Source of the DNA: an uncultured Lachnospiraceae bacterium
GTDB taxonomy: Bacteria; Bacillota; Clostridia; Lachnospirales; Lachnospiraceae
Direction of reading: 5' to 3'
Length of the DNA: 64,000 nt
Assembly (NCBI GenBank): GCA_910587715.1
Contig: CAJUMV010000004.1
Location: 1-64,000 of the forward strand
The notes under the pieces were generated by a model. That model made no database searches and was not told the origin of the DNA. It was given only the letters and a program-made list of their open reading frames with translations. Below, piece by piece: positions 7,294-16,154 of this stretch. Position 1 is the stretch's first letter. The number at the start of each line of letters is the position of its first letter. The translations under genes and the position numbers were made by a program.

Positions 7294-7949
7294 TCCTGCA
7301 CCTCTAAACGGTAACCCACCTTGTACACCGCCACCAGATTATGCTCCCATCCCAGTTTTTTTCTCAGACGCTGTACATGCAGGTCAAGCGTGCGGCTGTC
7401 CGCAAAGTATTCCCCTTCCCACACCTTTTCATATAAAGTCTCCCGAAACAGCGCGACGTTTTTATTTTTCATAAAAAGAAGAAGCAGTCCGAACTCTTTG
7501 TTCGTCAGCTCCACGGGGCGTCCCGCCTTGGTCACCCTGCGCGCGTCCACATCCACCGTAACATCCCCTGCCGTAAGATGCTGCTCCGCCTTGTTATAAC
7601 GCCGCAGTACCGCTTCCACTCTCGCCACCAGCTCCACCACGTCGAAGGGTTTCACGATATAATCGTCCGCGCCCAGCTTCAGCCCTTTCACCCGGTTCTT
7701 CACCTCATGCTTGGCGGTGATAAAAATCACCGGAATCCCCAGAGGGCGTATGTACTCCATCACATCATACCCGTCCGCTCCCGGCAACATGATATCGAGA
7801 AGAACCAGTTCAAACTCTTCCTTCTCGATCAGGTCAATCGCCTCCAGACCATCCTGCACCGCCGTGCAGTGATACCCCGCAGAAGTCAGATTTAAGTCGA
7901 TCAAATCACAGATCGGTTTTTCATCATCTACAATCAGTATCTTAATCAT
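7290..7949 (-). CDS. OmpR/PhoB-family response regulator
   Basis: This 219-residue protein has a receiver domain (IVDDE acidic pocket, LLDIMLPGADG phospho-acceptor Asp, FITAK conserved Lys) and a C-terminal winged helix (TNKEFGLLLLFM, RTLDLHVQRLRKKLG, VGYRLEV). The winged helix type binds tandem direct repeats with an 11-bp period, and such an array lies downstream at 4874-4961. The gene overlaps the FG-GAP gene before it by 8 bp and the kinase after it by 4 bp. It is therefore the central regulator of this operon, and possibly of the amidase-deacetylase gene. Confidence 0.9.
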   Translation of the reverse strand: MIKILIVDDEKPICDLIDLNLTSAGYHCTAVQDGLEAIDLIEKEEFELVLLDIMLPGADGYDVMEYIRPLGIPVIFITAKHEVKNRVKGLKLGADDYIVKPFDVVELVARVEAVLRRYNKAEQHLTAGDVTVDVDARRVTKAGRPVELTNKEFGLLLLFMKNKNVALFRETLYEKVWEGEYFADSRTLDLHVQRLRKKLGWEHNLVAVYKVGYRLEVQE

Positions 7950-9051
7950 TTGTGGACTGCCACCCCCAAAAAGCCCGCGCTTTCTCTACCAGTATCTCCA
8001 TAGTGTCCTCGTCGCTGCAGCGATAGGCGTCCCGGATTTCCGTGTCCGGCTCGAACCCGCCCGTTCTCTGATAGTATATCCGATAATCGCTCTCTATGAG
8101 AAGCTCCCCGTTCTCGCCCTCATAACTGTATCTGGCAAGGATCACGATATCCTTTAGCCCGTCCCCGTCAATGTCCCGGCAGGTCACGCCCTTTAACGCA
8201 TAGAGATTGTCGTACTCTCCCATCGGCTGTAAAACGGAAACAATGTCCCCCTGCTCGTTCACCAGATATATCATAAAAATGTCGTAATCCGCCATCCGGT
8301 ATGTCCCCGGCGTCACCTGCAGCTTACCAAGCTTGCCGAAAGTCCGCAGATAGCACTGTTCCGGAATGACAAGAAAACGGTTTCTCTGCAGTTCCCGCAG
8401 CGTGGTCGCCGTGTACAAAAATTCCGTGGAATCCCCGTCCCTCACAAAAGCAGCGATGGAGTCCGCGCTTTTGTTCATCCCGAAGCGGTTGATCTTCTCC
8501 GAGATCCGATAGTCCCTGTAAAAACCGTTCCCCGTCTGGTTCTGGAAAAGCACGTCCCCAACCTTGTAAGTCTCCCCGGCGTAAACGCCGCTCTCATTGA
8601 GACAGGAGGTAATGAGAACGATATCCATCCTGCCGTCCCGGTTCAAATCCTGAAAGGAGACCGCCGCGATGGACTGCACAGGCTGACGCATCCGTCCCCT
8701 CACACAGTAATTCGTCTCCAGCTGCTCCGTCCGGTAGAGAATCTGTCCGTCCACGTCCACAATAAACAGCGCCAGCCGGTTATATTTCTCGTCAAACGCC
8801 GGCACCATCAAGATGCTTTCCTCGTCGTCCGGATCCAGCGGGAAAATCTGATCTTCCACCACAAGAAAACCGCCGTCCCCTATCCCGTCCCGATTCTCTA
8901 TGGACATCAGACGTTCCTGGTAGGTCTCATACTCGTCCAGCACGGACATATCGCCCGTCTCCGCCGGAGCCGCCTGCACCGTTTCAGCGAAAAACAGGCA
9001 CCCGAATAGTGCCGCCAGCGCAAGTGCGCACCCGTATCTACACCTGTTCAT
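7942..9051 (-). CDS. Secreted FG-GAP/VCBS-like repeat protein
   Basis: A clear signal peptide (ALALAALFGCLFF, then AETVQAAPA) starts this 369-residue protein. Two calcium-binding-like repeats, DLNRDGRMDIVL and DIDGDGLKDIVIL, are typical of FG-GAP/VCBS beta-propeller blades. The enzymatic role, if any, is unknown. It is the first gene of the two-component operon and overlaps the response regulator by 8 bp, which suggests an exported partner or signal-binding protein for the kinase. The ribosome binding site CAGGAG lies 8 nt before the ATG, and a short GGCAC/GTGCC hairpin lies in the leader. Confidence 0.75.
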   Translation of the reverse strand: MNRCRYGCALALAALFGCLFFAETVQAAPAETGDMSVLDEYETYQERLMSIENRDGIGDGGFLVVEDQIFPLDPDDEESILMVPAFDEKYNRLALFIVDVDGQILYRTEQLETNYCVRGRMRQPVQSIAAVSFQDLNRDGRMDIVLITSCLNESGVYAGETYKVGDVLFQNQTGNGFYRDYRISEKINRFGMNKSADSIAAFVRDGDSTEFLYTATTLRELQRNRFLVIPEQCYLRTFGKLGKLQVTPGTYRMADYDIFMIYLVNEQGDIVSVLQPMGEYDNLYALKGVTCRDIDGDGLKDIVILARYSYEGENGELLIESDYRIYYQRTGGFEPDTEIRDAYRCSDEDTMEILVEKARAFWGWQSTND

Positions 9052-9119
9052 TTGTCACACTCCTGCCCGGCACGATTATGTGCCTCCGTATCAAATCATA
9101 GCTGTTTCCTTCCCACATA

Positions 9120-9148
9120 ATTTTAATGGTTACGCTTATGTTTTGCAA
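9120..9148 (-). promoter_or_regulatory. Promoter of the FG-GAP/two-component operon
   Basis: TTGCAA and TAAAAT with a 17-bp spacer lie about 70 bp before the FG-GAP protein start. Confidence 0.5.
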
Positions 9149-9164
9149 TTACAATTTAAAATGA

Positions 9165-10169
9165 TTAACTCCGCAGCAGTCCCAGAACGGCTGCGCTCTC
9201 CCGAATGCTCTTTTCCCGTTCCGTCAGATCCATTCCCAGCCTGACCAGCCCCATAATGCAGGCGCCCACTACGGGTTCATAGTATGCCTGCACCACCTCA
9301 GCTCCCTTCATCCGTTCCTGAACCCCCCTCACCACACGGCTTGTCAGCGGGTTGTCCGCCCCTTTGAATATACTTCCCGCCAGCACAATCTCCTCTTCCT
9401 CCGGTTTCATTCCCATCTTCCGGAATCCCGCTTCTATATAAGCGACAAGCTCCTTAGAAAACTCATCCAAAAGCGCACATGCCGCTCCATCCTCTGTTTT
9501 TGCGACCATCAAAATCTGCGGCATCAGAAAACGCAGCTCTTTCCGAAATTCACTCTCTTTCATATAGCGTTTGAGCAGCGCATCCACATCAGAAACCCCC
9601 GCCTGTCCCAGAAATAACGGCGTCAGTTTCGTGGGCGGACACAGTCCCAGCTCCGCGTCAAAGACTTTCCGCAGCGCGCGCTTCGCCAGAGCGCTTCCTC
9701 CCTGCGCTTTTTCTTCCATATAATCACCGTATACGAACTGCCTTCCCTCTTTGTCAATCAGCGCGCCGTTCATCCCCGTCCCCGCGCAGATCACCGCACC
9801 ATGGGAACGCATAGCGCCGCTGTAAAAAGCGATGACCGCATCGTTGCAGGCAAAAACTTCCTGCAGCGCGAGCTTTTCCTGCAGCGCGTCCCTTATCATC
9901 ACATCATCGCCCTGCCAGTCAATCCCGCCAACGCCGGCTACCGTATGCACAATATCCTCTTTCCCGATTCCTGCGCTCCGTACCGCCTCTTCCACAGCTT
10001 CCTTCATCCGCTCCAGCGCATTCTCGACCCCTTCATCGGGGAAATACGCCCCCTTCACCGTCGCCCTTCCTACAATAAAGCCGTCCTCCCGCATCACAGC
10101 GGCAGCCGTTTTCGTACCGCCTTGGTCAATCCCCAGAAGATACCCGTTTTTCTTCCCCGTTTTGTCCAT
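9165..10169 (-). CDS. BadF/BadG-type sugar kinase (N-acetylglucosamine kinase-like)
   Basis: This ASKHA-fold kinase starts MDKTGKKNGYLLGIDQGGTKT, with the first phosphate loop in DQGGTKT. The second phosphate loop is CAGTGMNG, and the adenosine motif is VLAGSIFKG near residue 265. This family includes N-acetylglucosamine and glucosamine kinases, so it probably phosphorylates an amino or related hexose in the cytoplasm. I chose the ATG at 10169 because GGAAGGGAG lies before it; the longer frame to 10283 has no such signal. It is divergent from a LacI regulator and GH4 glycosidase, which suggests shared sugar catabolism. Confidence 0.8.
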   Translation of the reverse strand: MDKTGKKNGYLLGIDQGGTKTAAAVMREDGFIVGRATVKGAYFPDEGVENALERMKEAVEEAVRSAGIGKEDIVHTVAGVGGIDWQGDDVMIRDALQEKLALQEVFACNDAVIAFYSGAMRSHGAVICAGTGMNGALIDKEGRQFVYGDYMEEKAQGGSALAKRALRKVFDAELGLCPPTKLTPLFLGQAGVSDVDALLKRYMKESEFRKELRFLMPQILMVAKTEDGAACALLDEFSKELVAYIEAGFRKMGMKPEEEEIVLAGSIFKGADNPLTSRVVRGVQERMKGAEVVQAYYEPVVGACIMGLVRLGMDLTEREKSIRESAAVLGLLRS

Positions 10170-10312
10170 CACATTCTCCCTTCCGAAGCATTTCCCTAAA
10201 TGCTCCTTGCTTCTTTCTTTTTTCCACATCATAACGTGTATCGTTTTATATTCTAAATTCATCCTACTCCCGTTTCTCCGCATCTGTCAACACACACACT
10301 TCACATTTTAGT

Positions 10313-10399
10313 TGACATTTTGACACATCGTGCTACAATTTATATGTAAATTATGAAACATCCTAAAGACTGGAACGTAACATATGTGGATAAACACAT
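10313..10399 (+). promoter_or_regulatory. Promoter and candidate operator of the LacI/GH4 operon
   Basis: TTGACA (10313-10318) and TACAAT (10335-10340) have a 16-bp spacer. Downstream, ATGTG-N6-CACAT at 10384-10399 is an inverted repeat between the transcription start and the gene, a plausible site for the LacI-type regulator encoded next. Confidence 0.55.
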
Positions 10400-10425
10400 C
10401 GATATATGACTAAGAAAGGCGGCAT

Positions 10426-11427
10426 ATGGCTACCATATCAGATATCGCAAAGCAGGCAAATGTTTCCCGGACACTGGTTTCCCGAGTCCTGAACAATAAG
10501 CCCGGGGTCAGCCCCGAAAATCGAAAAAAAATTCTGGAAATCATCGAAGAAAACCACTACGTTCCGAACGGTCTCGCCAAATCTCTTGTCCTTCAAAAGA
10601 CAGGCACCATCGGCGTAGTCATGGACGATCTGTGCAACGACTTTTTCTTTCAGCTCATCCGCGGACTGCAGGACGGCGCGGAAGCCCACGATTACAACAT
10701 CCTCTTTTGCAGCGGGCGAAAGGACATGGCAGCGAAGCTAAAATATGTGGATTATCTGACAAGCGGCTGCACGGACGGCATTATCGCCTACGGAAGCTGT
10801 TTTGACGACGAAGAACTATTCCGTTACGTGGCGGCGAAATCGGCGAGCAGCGTCCTGATTGAGAGCAATCTGAGCGGTGTAAACACCGACAAAATCCTGC
10901 TCGACAATTTTCGCGGCGCCTATACCGCCACCGAGCACCTGATTAAGCAGGGGCGGAAAAACATCGTTCATGTAACCTGCGATATGAATTACGACGTGGG
11001 GCTGGAGCGGCTGAACGGCTTTGTCTGTGCCATGCACGATTATCGGATGCCGCTTGGTCCAGACTCCATCCTTTACGCCGATCACTTTGAGGAGATCGCC
11101 TATCAGCAGATGAAAAAGCGGCTGGCACAAGGTGAACGCCCGGACGCCTGTTTCGCGGGAGCCGACAAGCCGGCATACGGTGTTCTGCGCGCTGCTCTGG
11201 AAACCGGAATTTCAGTTCCCGGAGACCTCTCGCTGATTGGCTTTGACGACGACGTTCCCGATTCCAAGGATATGCTGTTCCCCGCCCTCTCCACCATGCG
11301 GCAGCCTCTCTACGAGATGGGACACGCCGGCGTAGAACTTCTGCTCGCTCGGATCAACGGGACGGAGAGCGAACCCGTCACCCGGACATTCGAAGCGGAA
11401 CTGATTTTGCGGGAGACATGCAGGTAA
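10426..11427 (+). CDS. LacI-family transcriptional regulator
   Basis: This 333-residue regulator has the LacI-type helix-turn-helix, ISDIAKQANVSRTLVSRVLN, and a hinge near residue 50, followed by a periplasmic-binding-like effector domain (GTIGVVMDDL near the start, GFDDDVPDSK near the end). It likely represses the GH4 glycosidase gene, which begins 17 bp after it, and perhaps the divergent sugar kinase. Binding of a sugar or sugar phosphate should relieve repression. Confidence 0.85.
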   Translation: MATISDIAKQANVSRTLVSRVLNNKPGVSPENRKKILEIIEENHYVPNGLAKSLVLQKTGTIGVVMDDLCNDFFFQLIRGLQDGAEAHDYNILFCSGRKDMAAKLKYVDYLTSGCTDGIIAYGSCFDDEELFRYVAAKSASSVLIESNLSGVNTDKILLDNFRGAYTATEHLIKQGRKNIVHVTCDMNYDVGLERLNGFVCAMHDYRMPLGPDSILYADHFEEIAYQQMKKRLAQGERPDACFAGADKPAYGVLRAALETGISVPGDLSLIGFDDDVPDSKDMLFPALSTMRQPLYEMGHAGVELLLARINGTESEPVTRTFEAELILRETCR

Positions 11428-11444
11428 AAAAAGGAGGAGCAATC

Positions 11445-12761
11445 ATGACAGACAGAGGTTTAAAAATCGCAACCATTGGCGGCGGTTCCAGCTACACGCC
11501 GGAACTGATCGAGGGCTTTATCAAACGGTATGACAGCCTTCCCGTGAAAGATATCTGGCTTGTGGACGTGGACGAAGGGCTTAAAAAGCTGCATATCGTC
11601 ACCGAGCTGGCGAAAAGAATGGTGAAAAAAAGCGGCGTTGACTTGCAGATTCACGCGACCACAAACCGGGAGGAGGCGTTAACGGACGCGGATTTCGTCA
11701 CCACCCAGTTTCGCGTAGGACTCTTGGACGCCCGCATCCGGGATGAAAGGATTCCCCTGCGCTACGGCAGAATCGGTCAGGAAACCACAGGCGCGGGCGG
11801 TTTCGCCAAGGCGCTTCGCTCCGTCCCCGTCATTCTCGATATCTGTCACGACATGGAGCGGCTGTGTCCTGACGCTTTCCTGATTAATTTCGCGAATCCC
11901 TCGGGCATTCTGACGGAGGCGGCATTAAACCACAGCGCCGTCAAAGCCATCGGGCTGTGCAACTGCCCCATCAATATGATCAGCGATATGGCGGAAAAAT
12001 TTGACTGCGCACCGGATGATGTGTTCTGCGACTTCGTGGGTATCAACCACCTTGTCTGGGCGAAACGCGTGCTGGTGCACGGAGAAGATGTGACTGCAGA
12101 GGCGATTGAAAAACTCTGCTCGGAATCCGCAAAAGAAGTGATGGCAAACATCCCGGAAATCCACTACGATCCTGCCTTTTTAAAGGCGCTTGGTATGGTA
12201 CCCGTGAGCTACCTGAAATACTACTATATGCAGCCGGAAATGTTCGCCGAGTGCGACCGCGCCGCGAAGGAGGAAGGCTGCCGTGCAGAAGTCATCAAAC
12301 AGGTGGAGAAGGACCTTTTCGCTCTTTATCAGGACCCCCAGCTGGACATCAAACCGCCCCAGCTCGCAAAACGCGGCGGCGCGCGCTACTCCGATGCGGC
12401 GTGCAGCCTGATTGACTCTATCTACAACAATAAAAAAGACATACAGACCGTGAATGTCCTAAACCGCGGCGCGAACGCGGACCTTCCCGACAACGCGTCC
12501 ATCGAGCGCAACTGCGTGATTGACAAAGACGGGGCACACCCCATACACATCGGGCGCACCCCTTTAAAGATCCGCGGTCTTTTGCAAAATGTAAAGGCTT
12601 ATGAACAGCTCACCATTGAAGCCGCCGTAACCGGTGATTACGACTGTGCCCTGCAGGCGCTGACCATTCATCCGCTTGTAAACTCCGCCACCGTGGCAAA
12701 GCAGATACTCGACGATATCCTTGCGGAAAACAAGGAGTATCTGCCGCAGTTTTATCACTGA
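11445..12761 (+). CDS. GH4 glycosidase (6-phospho-beta-glucosidase-like)
   Basis: This is a glycoside hydrolase family 4 enzyme of about 438 residues. KIATIGGGSSYTPELIEG is the NAD-binding start of the family. NPSGILTEA, the Cys in GLCNCP and the His in GINHLVWAKR fit the NAD- and Mn-dependent active site. These enzymes split phosphorylated disaccharides through an oxidation-elimination route. 6-Phospho-beta-glucosidase is the closest subtype from motif layout, but alpha specificity is not excluded. I start it at 11445, where AAAGGAGGAG precedes the ATG. It converges with pncB, and the two stops overlap by 7 bp. Confidence 0.8.
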   Translation: MTDRGLKIATIGGGSSYTPELIEGFIKRYDSLPVKDIWLVDVDEGLKKLHIVTELAKRMVKKSGVDLQIHATTNREEALTDADFVTTQFRVGLLDARIRDERIPLRYGRIGQETTGAGGFAKALRSVPVILDICHDMERLCPDAFLINFANPSGILTEAALNHSAVKAIGLCNCPINMISDMAEKFDCAPDDVFCDFVGINHLVWAKRVLVHGEDVTAEAIEKLCSESAKEVMANIPEIHYDPAFLKALGMVPVSYLKYYYMQPEMFAECDRAAKEEGCRAEVIKQVEKDLFALYQDPQLDIKPPQLAKRGGARYSDAACSLIDSIYNNKKDIQTVNVLNRGANADLPDNASIERNCVIDKDGAHPIHIGRTPLKIRGLLQNVKAYEQLTIEAAVTGDYDCALQALTIHPLVNSATVAKQILDDILAENKEYLPQFYH

Positions 12762-14206
12762 CCCATTTGGTCAAGTAATGCAATTTTCACATCATAAAGC
12801 CTGCTTGAAAGGTCTACATGTACCCTGTGCGGATTCACCAGACGCCTTGTCTCGTCCCACAGGGTATTTTGCTCCTCCTGACAGTAGGTGCGGATATCCA
12901 TCACCTTCGGGGATGTATAACAGCACTCACCGTTTTTGAATATGGGCGTCATCAGCTCCCGCAGTCTGTAACTTCCTGCCGGGAGTTTTGTCTTTTTCCA
13001 CGGCTCCACCGGGTCAAACAGCAGAAGCGGCTCGCCCTCGTCATATGTCTCGTCCGCCAGACAAATCAAGTCCGCTTTTATTTTCCCGCTCTCCCTGTCA
13101 TAGACACGGTAAATCGTTTTATTGCCGGGGTTCGTCACTTTCTCCGTGTTTTCGGAGAGCTTAATTTTCGGAATAAATTTCCCATCCTCACCCATAATTG
13201 CCGCCAGCTTATAAACGCCGCCGAAAGAAGGGCAGTCCTTTGATGTAATCAGATGCGTGCCCACACCCCAGGAAGTAATTTTCGCCCCTTGGTCTTTCAG
13301 ACTCTGAATCAGAAATTCATCCAAATCATTAGAGGCAGAGAGCACTGCGTCGGGAAATCCCGCTTCATCCAGCATCCTTCTCGCCTCTTTGGAGAGGTAC
13401 GCAAGGTCGCCGCTGTCCAGACGGATGCCGTAGAAAGTCAGGGGAACGCCCGCTTCGCGCATCTCCTGAAAGACACGGATGGCATTCGGCACACCCGATT
13501 TTAACGTGTCATAGGTATCCACCAGCAAAATGCAGGCGGAAGGGTACATGTCCGCATAAGTCCGAAAAGCTGTGTATTCGTCCGGAAAACTCATAATCCA
13601 GCTGTGGGCGTGGGTGCCCTTGACCGGCACGTCAAAAAGCTGTCCGCAGAGCACGTTGGAAGTGCCCACACAGCCGCCGATAACTGCTGCCCTCGCGCCA
13701 TATGTACCCGCATCGGGACCCTGCGCGCGCCGAAGCCCGAACTCCATCACCCCGTCGCCCTGCGCCGCGTAGCAGACTCTAGCCGCCTTAGTAGCTATCA
13801 GGCTCTGGTGGTTTATGATATTTAAAATCGCCGTCTCCACAAGCTGCGCCTGCATGATCGGCGCAATCACCTTTACAAGCGGTTCTCTGGGAAACACCAC
13901 CGTCCCCTCCGGAATCGCGTACACGTCGCCCGTAAAGCGGAAGTCTGCCAGATAGTCAAGAAAATCTTTTCCGAAAATGCCAAGCCCCGCCAGATAATCA
14001 ATGTCCTCTTTCTCAAAATGAAGCTCCCTGATGTACTGAATGAGCTGTTCTACCCCCGCCATAATGGCGAAACCGCCGTCGCAGGGATTATTTCTGTAAA
14101 AGGCGTCAAAAATGACTGTCTCATTCCGATCCTTATTCCGAAAGTATCCCTGCATCATTGTCAGCTCGTACAGGTCGGTGAGCAGCGTCAGATTTTGTCT
14201 GTCCAT
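12755..14206 (-). CDS. pncB: Nicotinate phosphoribosyltransferase
   Basis: This enzyme joins nicotinate to PRPP to make nicotinate mononucleotide in the NAD salvage pathway. The 483-residue protein begins MDRQNLTLLTDLYELTMMQGY, the standard N-terminus. FGLRRAQGPDAG, GGCVGTSN and KGTHAHSWIM contain the substrate-binding residues and the His that is phosphorylated in the family. RLDSGDL and GVGTHLITS are also typical. The start has AAAGGAGGGG 6 nt upstream, which rules out the longer reading frame. It is monocistronic and convergent with the GH4 gene. Confidence 0.92.
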   Translation of the reverse strand: MDRQNLTLLTDLYELTMMQGYFRNKDRNETVIFDAFYRNNPCDGGFAIMAGVEQLIQYIRELHFEKEDIDYLAGLGIFGKDFLDYLADFRFTGDVYAIPEGTVVFPREPLVKVIAPIMQAQLVETAILNIINHQSLIATKAARVCYAAQGDGVMEFGLRRAQGPDAGTYGARAAVIGGCVGTSNVLCGQLFDVPVKGTHAHSWIMSFPDEYTAFRTYADMYPSACILLVDTYDTLKSGVPNAIRVFQEMREAGVPLTFYGIRLDSGDLAYLSKEARRMLDEAGFPDAVLSASNDLDEFLIQSLKDQGAKITSWGVGTHLITSKDCPSFGGVYKLAAIMGEDGKFIPKIKLSENTEKVTNPGNKTIYRVYDRESGKIKADLICLADETYDEGEPLLLFDPVEPWKKTKLPAGSYRLRELMTPIFKNGECCYTSPKVMDIRTYCQEEQNTLWDETRRLVNPHRVHVDLSSRLYDVKIALLDQMGQ

Positions 14207-14316
14207 GGATTTCCCCTCCTTTTCCAATATTTTACAGGTTAAGTAAACCTTTTACAATTAATTTTTGCGTGAATTCAGGCATTCCCTTTTTTGACTCAGC
14301 TCTCCGTACAAAGGCA

Positions 14317-14341
14317 GGGAGCCGTCTACACACCGGCTCCC
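14317..14341 (-). terminator. Terminator of spoVT
   Basis: GGGAGCCG and CGGCTCCC form an 8-bp perfect stem with a 9-nt loop, 19 bp after the spoVT stop, followed on the minus strand by a T-rich stretch. Confidence 0.65.
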
Positions 14342-14359
14342 CGCTTTAACATCCGCTTT

Positions 14360-14902
14360 CTATTGCTCCATCTGCCGTCCCAGAAATCCCGCCGCCGACT
14401 GAATCAGCTTCTGCTCCACCTCGCCCATTTTGGACTTGTGATCCATCTCCACCAAAATCACGGAACCGATGACATCACCCTCGCAGATAATGGGGCTGAT
14501 CGCCTCGTGGCTGAAATCGTCACCCTCAAGGCTTACCTGAATAAAATTTCTGTCTCCCTTAGTTGCGACCACACTTTCCCTGTGGTCAATCTTTTCCTCC
14601 AGCTCCCTGCTGATGGATTTGCCCAGCAGGTTCTTCATGCCGCCCGACACGGCAATGAACTGGTCCCGATCCGTGATAAGCGCAATATGCCCGGAAACCT
14701 GCGCCATACTCTCCGCATACTGCTTAGCAAACGTGCCCATCTCGCCGATAGGCGAATATTTTTTTAAAATGATTTCTCCTTCCCTGTCCGTATATATCTC
14801 CAGCGGGTCCGCTTCCCTGATTCTAAGAGTCCTGCGAATTTCCTTGGGAATCACGATACGTCCCAAATCATCTATTCTTCTGACAATTCCTGTTGCTTTC
14901 AT
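14360..14902 (-). CDS. spoVT: Stage V sporulation protein T
   Basis: SpoVT is a sporulation-specific transcription regulator acting in the forespore. The 180-residue length matches the family. The N-terminal AbrB-like swapped-hairpin domain reads MKATGIVRRIDDLGRIVIP and is followed by a GAF-like domain (residues about 55-180). CGGAGG precedes the ATG at 14902; a reading frame from 15010 is longer but lacks homology-like content before MKATG. The gene stands alone with its own terminator. It supports an endospore-forming host. Confidence 0.92.
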   Translation of the reverse strand: MKATGIVRRIDDLGRIVIPKEIRRTLRIREADPLEIYTDREGEIILKKYSPIGEMGTFAKQYAESMAQVSGHIALITDRDQFIAVSGGMKNLLGKSISRELEEKIDHRESVVATKGDRNFIQVSLEGDDFSHEAISPIICEGDVIGSVILVEMDHKSKMGEVEQKLIQSAAGFLGRQMEQ

Positions 14903-15214
14903 ATCTGATAACCTCCGTCTGTAAGTCATAGCCTTATTTTCATTTTTCTCTGTTTTTTTACTATTATTTGTAAGGCAGGAAATTATATGCATGGAAATTT
15001 TCGATTTCATCTTTTAAAGCATGGCAAAAACTCATTCACATTTTCCTTTTCTTATTTCGCCTCACGTCTGCAGGACTATATATTTGCATTTGCTGCTATT
15101 AATATATTATACTGATTGTGTTGGCATGAAAACGAAGTCATAATGACGAATGAAATAATAAAAGTAGAAAGTTCAAAAAGAGACCGGATTATTAAAAAAT
15201 GGAGGAATTAACAT
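14903..15214. promoter_or_regulatory. Divergent intergenic region of spoVT and the AEC transporter
   Basis: No gene is seen. A weak rightward promoter, TTGTGT-17 bp-CATAAT at 15116-15144, overlaps a small palindrome (GTCATAATGAC) and could serve the transporter. For spoVT I could not assign a firm promoter; TGAAAT-14 bp-CATATAA on the minus strand loosely resembles forespore sigma sites. Confidence 0.3.
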
Positions 15215-16150
15215 ATGACACAGACATTATCGGTTCTTGAAATGGTAGTACCCGTTATAGTCATGCTCCTTATCGGCTATTTCTGCCGGGTATCCGGCAT
15301 CCTTACCAAAGAGGGGTTAAACGGCGTCAAGAGCGTCATCTCAAACATCACCCTGCCGGTTGTATTATTCAATGCTTTTTATGCCACCTCCTACTCCGCA
15401 GGCAGCCTGTTTATGTTCAGCGTCGTTTTCATTAGCTGCCTACTGGCTCTGGGATGCGGTTGCCTGTTAAACCGTTTCGTCCCCAATTCCAAGCTTATGC
15501 CCTATCTGCTATCCGGCTTCGAGGTCGGTATGCTGGGATACGCCCTGTACGGGCTGCTCGCCGGTCCTGACCAGCTTTCCTATATGGCGACCGTGGATTT
15601 AGGACAGGTGCTGTTCGTATTCACGATATACCTTACGCTTTTGAAAAATGCCACGGGACAGAAGCCGTCCCTAAAAGAAATGTTAAAAGAAATGTGTAAA
15701 AATCCCGCTTTTCGGGGCGTTACCCTCGGGCTTATCGTAGGCGTTACGGGGCTCGGCAATCTGATTATCGCCTCGCCCGTCAGTCCGATATTCTCCGCCG
15801 TTATTGAAATGATCACCCTGCCCACATCCGCTATGATCCTGATTATCGTTGGATATGAACTGTCCCTGCGAAGAGACCTGATCGTCCCTGTGGTAAAGAC
15901 ACTGGTTTTCCGTATCGTCGTGATGGGCGTGCTTTTATGCGCCGCCGCGCTGATCGTCTTTCAGGTCATGCCTTTTGACAAGCAGCTCTTTATGGCATTG
16001 GTTCTACTATTCGCCTTGCCCGCGCCGTTTGTCATCCCGCTGTACGCGGATGTGGAATCGGAGGGTGTCTATATCTCTAACACGCTTTCTATGGGAACGC
16101 TAATTACGATTCTGGTTTTCGTGGGATTGTCGGTGTATGCGGTGGGGTGA
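15215..16150 (+). CDS. AEC (auxin efflux carrier) family transporter
   Basis: This 311-residue integral membrane protein has about ten hydrophobic helices. The opening (MLLIGYFCRVSGILTKEGLNGVKSV) and NITLPVVLFNAF are typical of the AEC family, whose bacterial members are often malate or other carboxylate permeases. A break with proline and glycine around TLPTSAMILIIVGYEL matches the repeat structure. GGAGG lies before the ATG. It is monocistronic and converges with ddl, leaving only 4 bp between stops. The substrate cannot be read from the sequence. Confidence 0.8.
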   Translation: MTQTLSVLEMVVPVIVMLLIGYFCRVSGILTKEGLNGVKSVISNITLPVVLFNAFYATSYSAGSLFMFSVVFISCLLALGCGCLLNRFVPNSKLMPYLLSGFEVGMLGYALYGLLAGPDQLSYMATVDLGQVLFVFTIYLTLLKNATGQKPSLKEMLKEMCKNPAFRGVTLGLIVGVTGLGNLIIASPVSPIFSAVIEMITLPTSAMILIIVGYELSLRRDLIVPVVKTLVFRIVVMGVLLCAAALIVFQVMPFDKQLFMALVLLFALPAPFVIPLYADVESEGVYISNTLSMGTLITILVFVGLSVYAVG

Positions 16151-16154
16151 AGAG

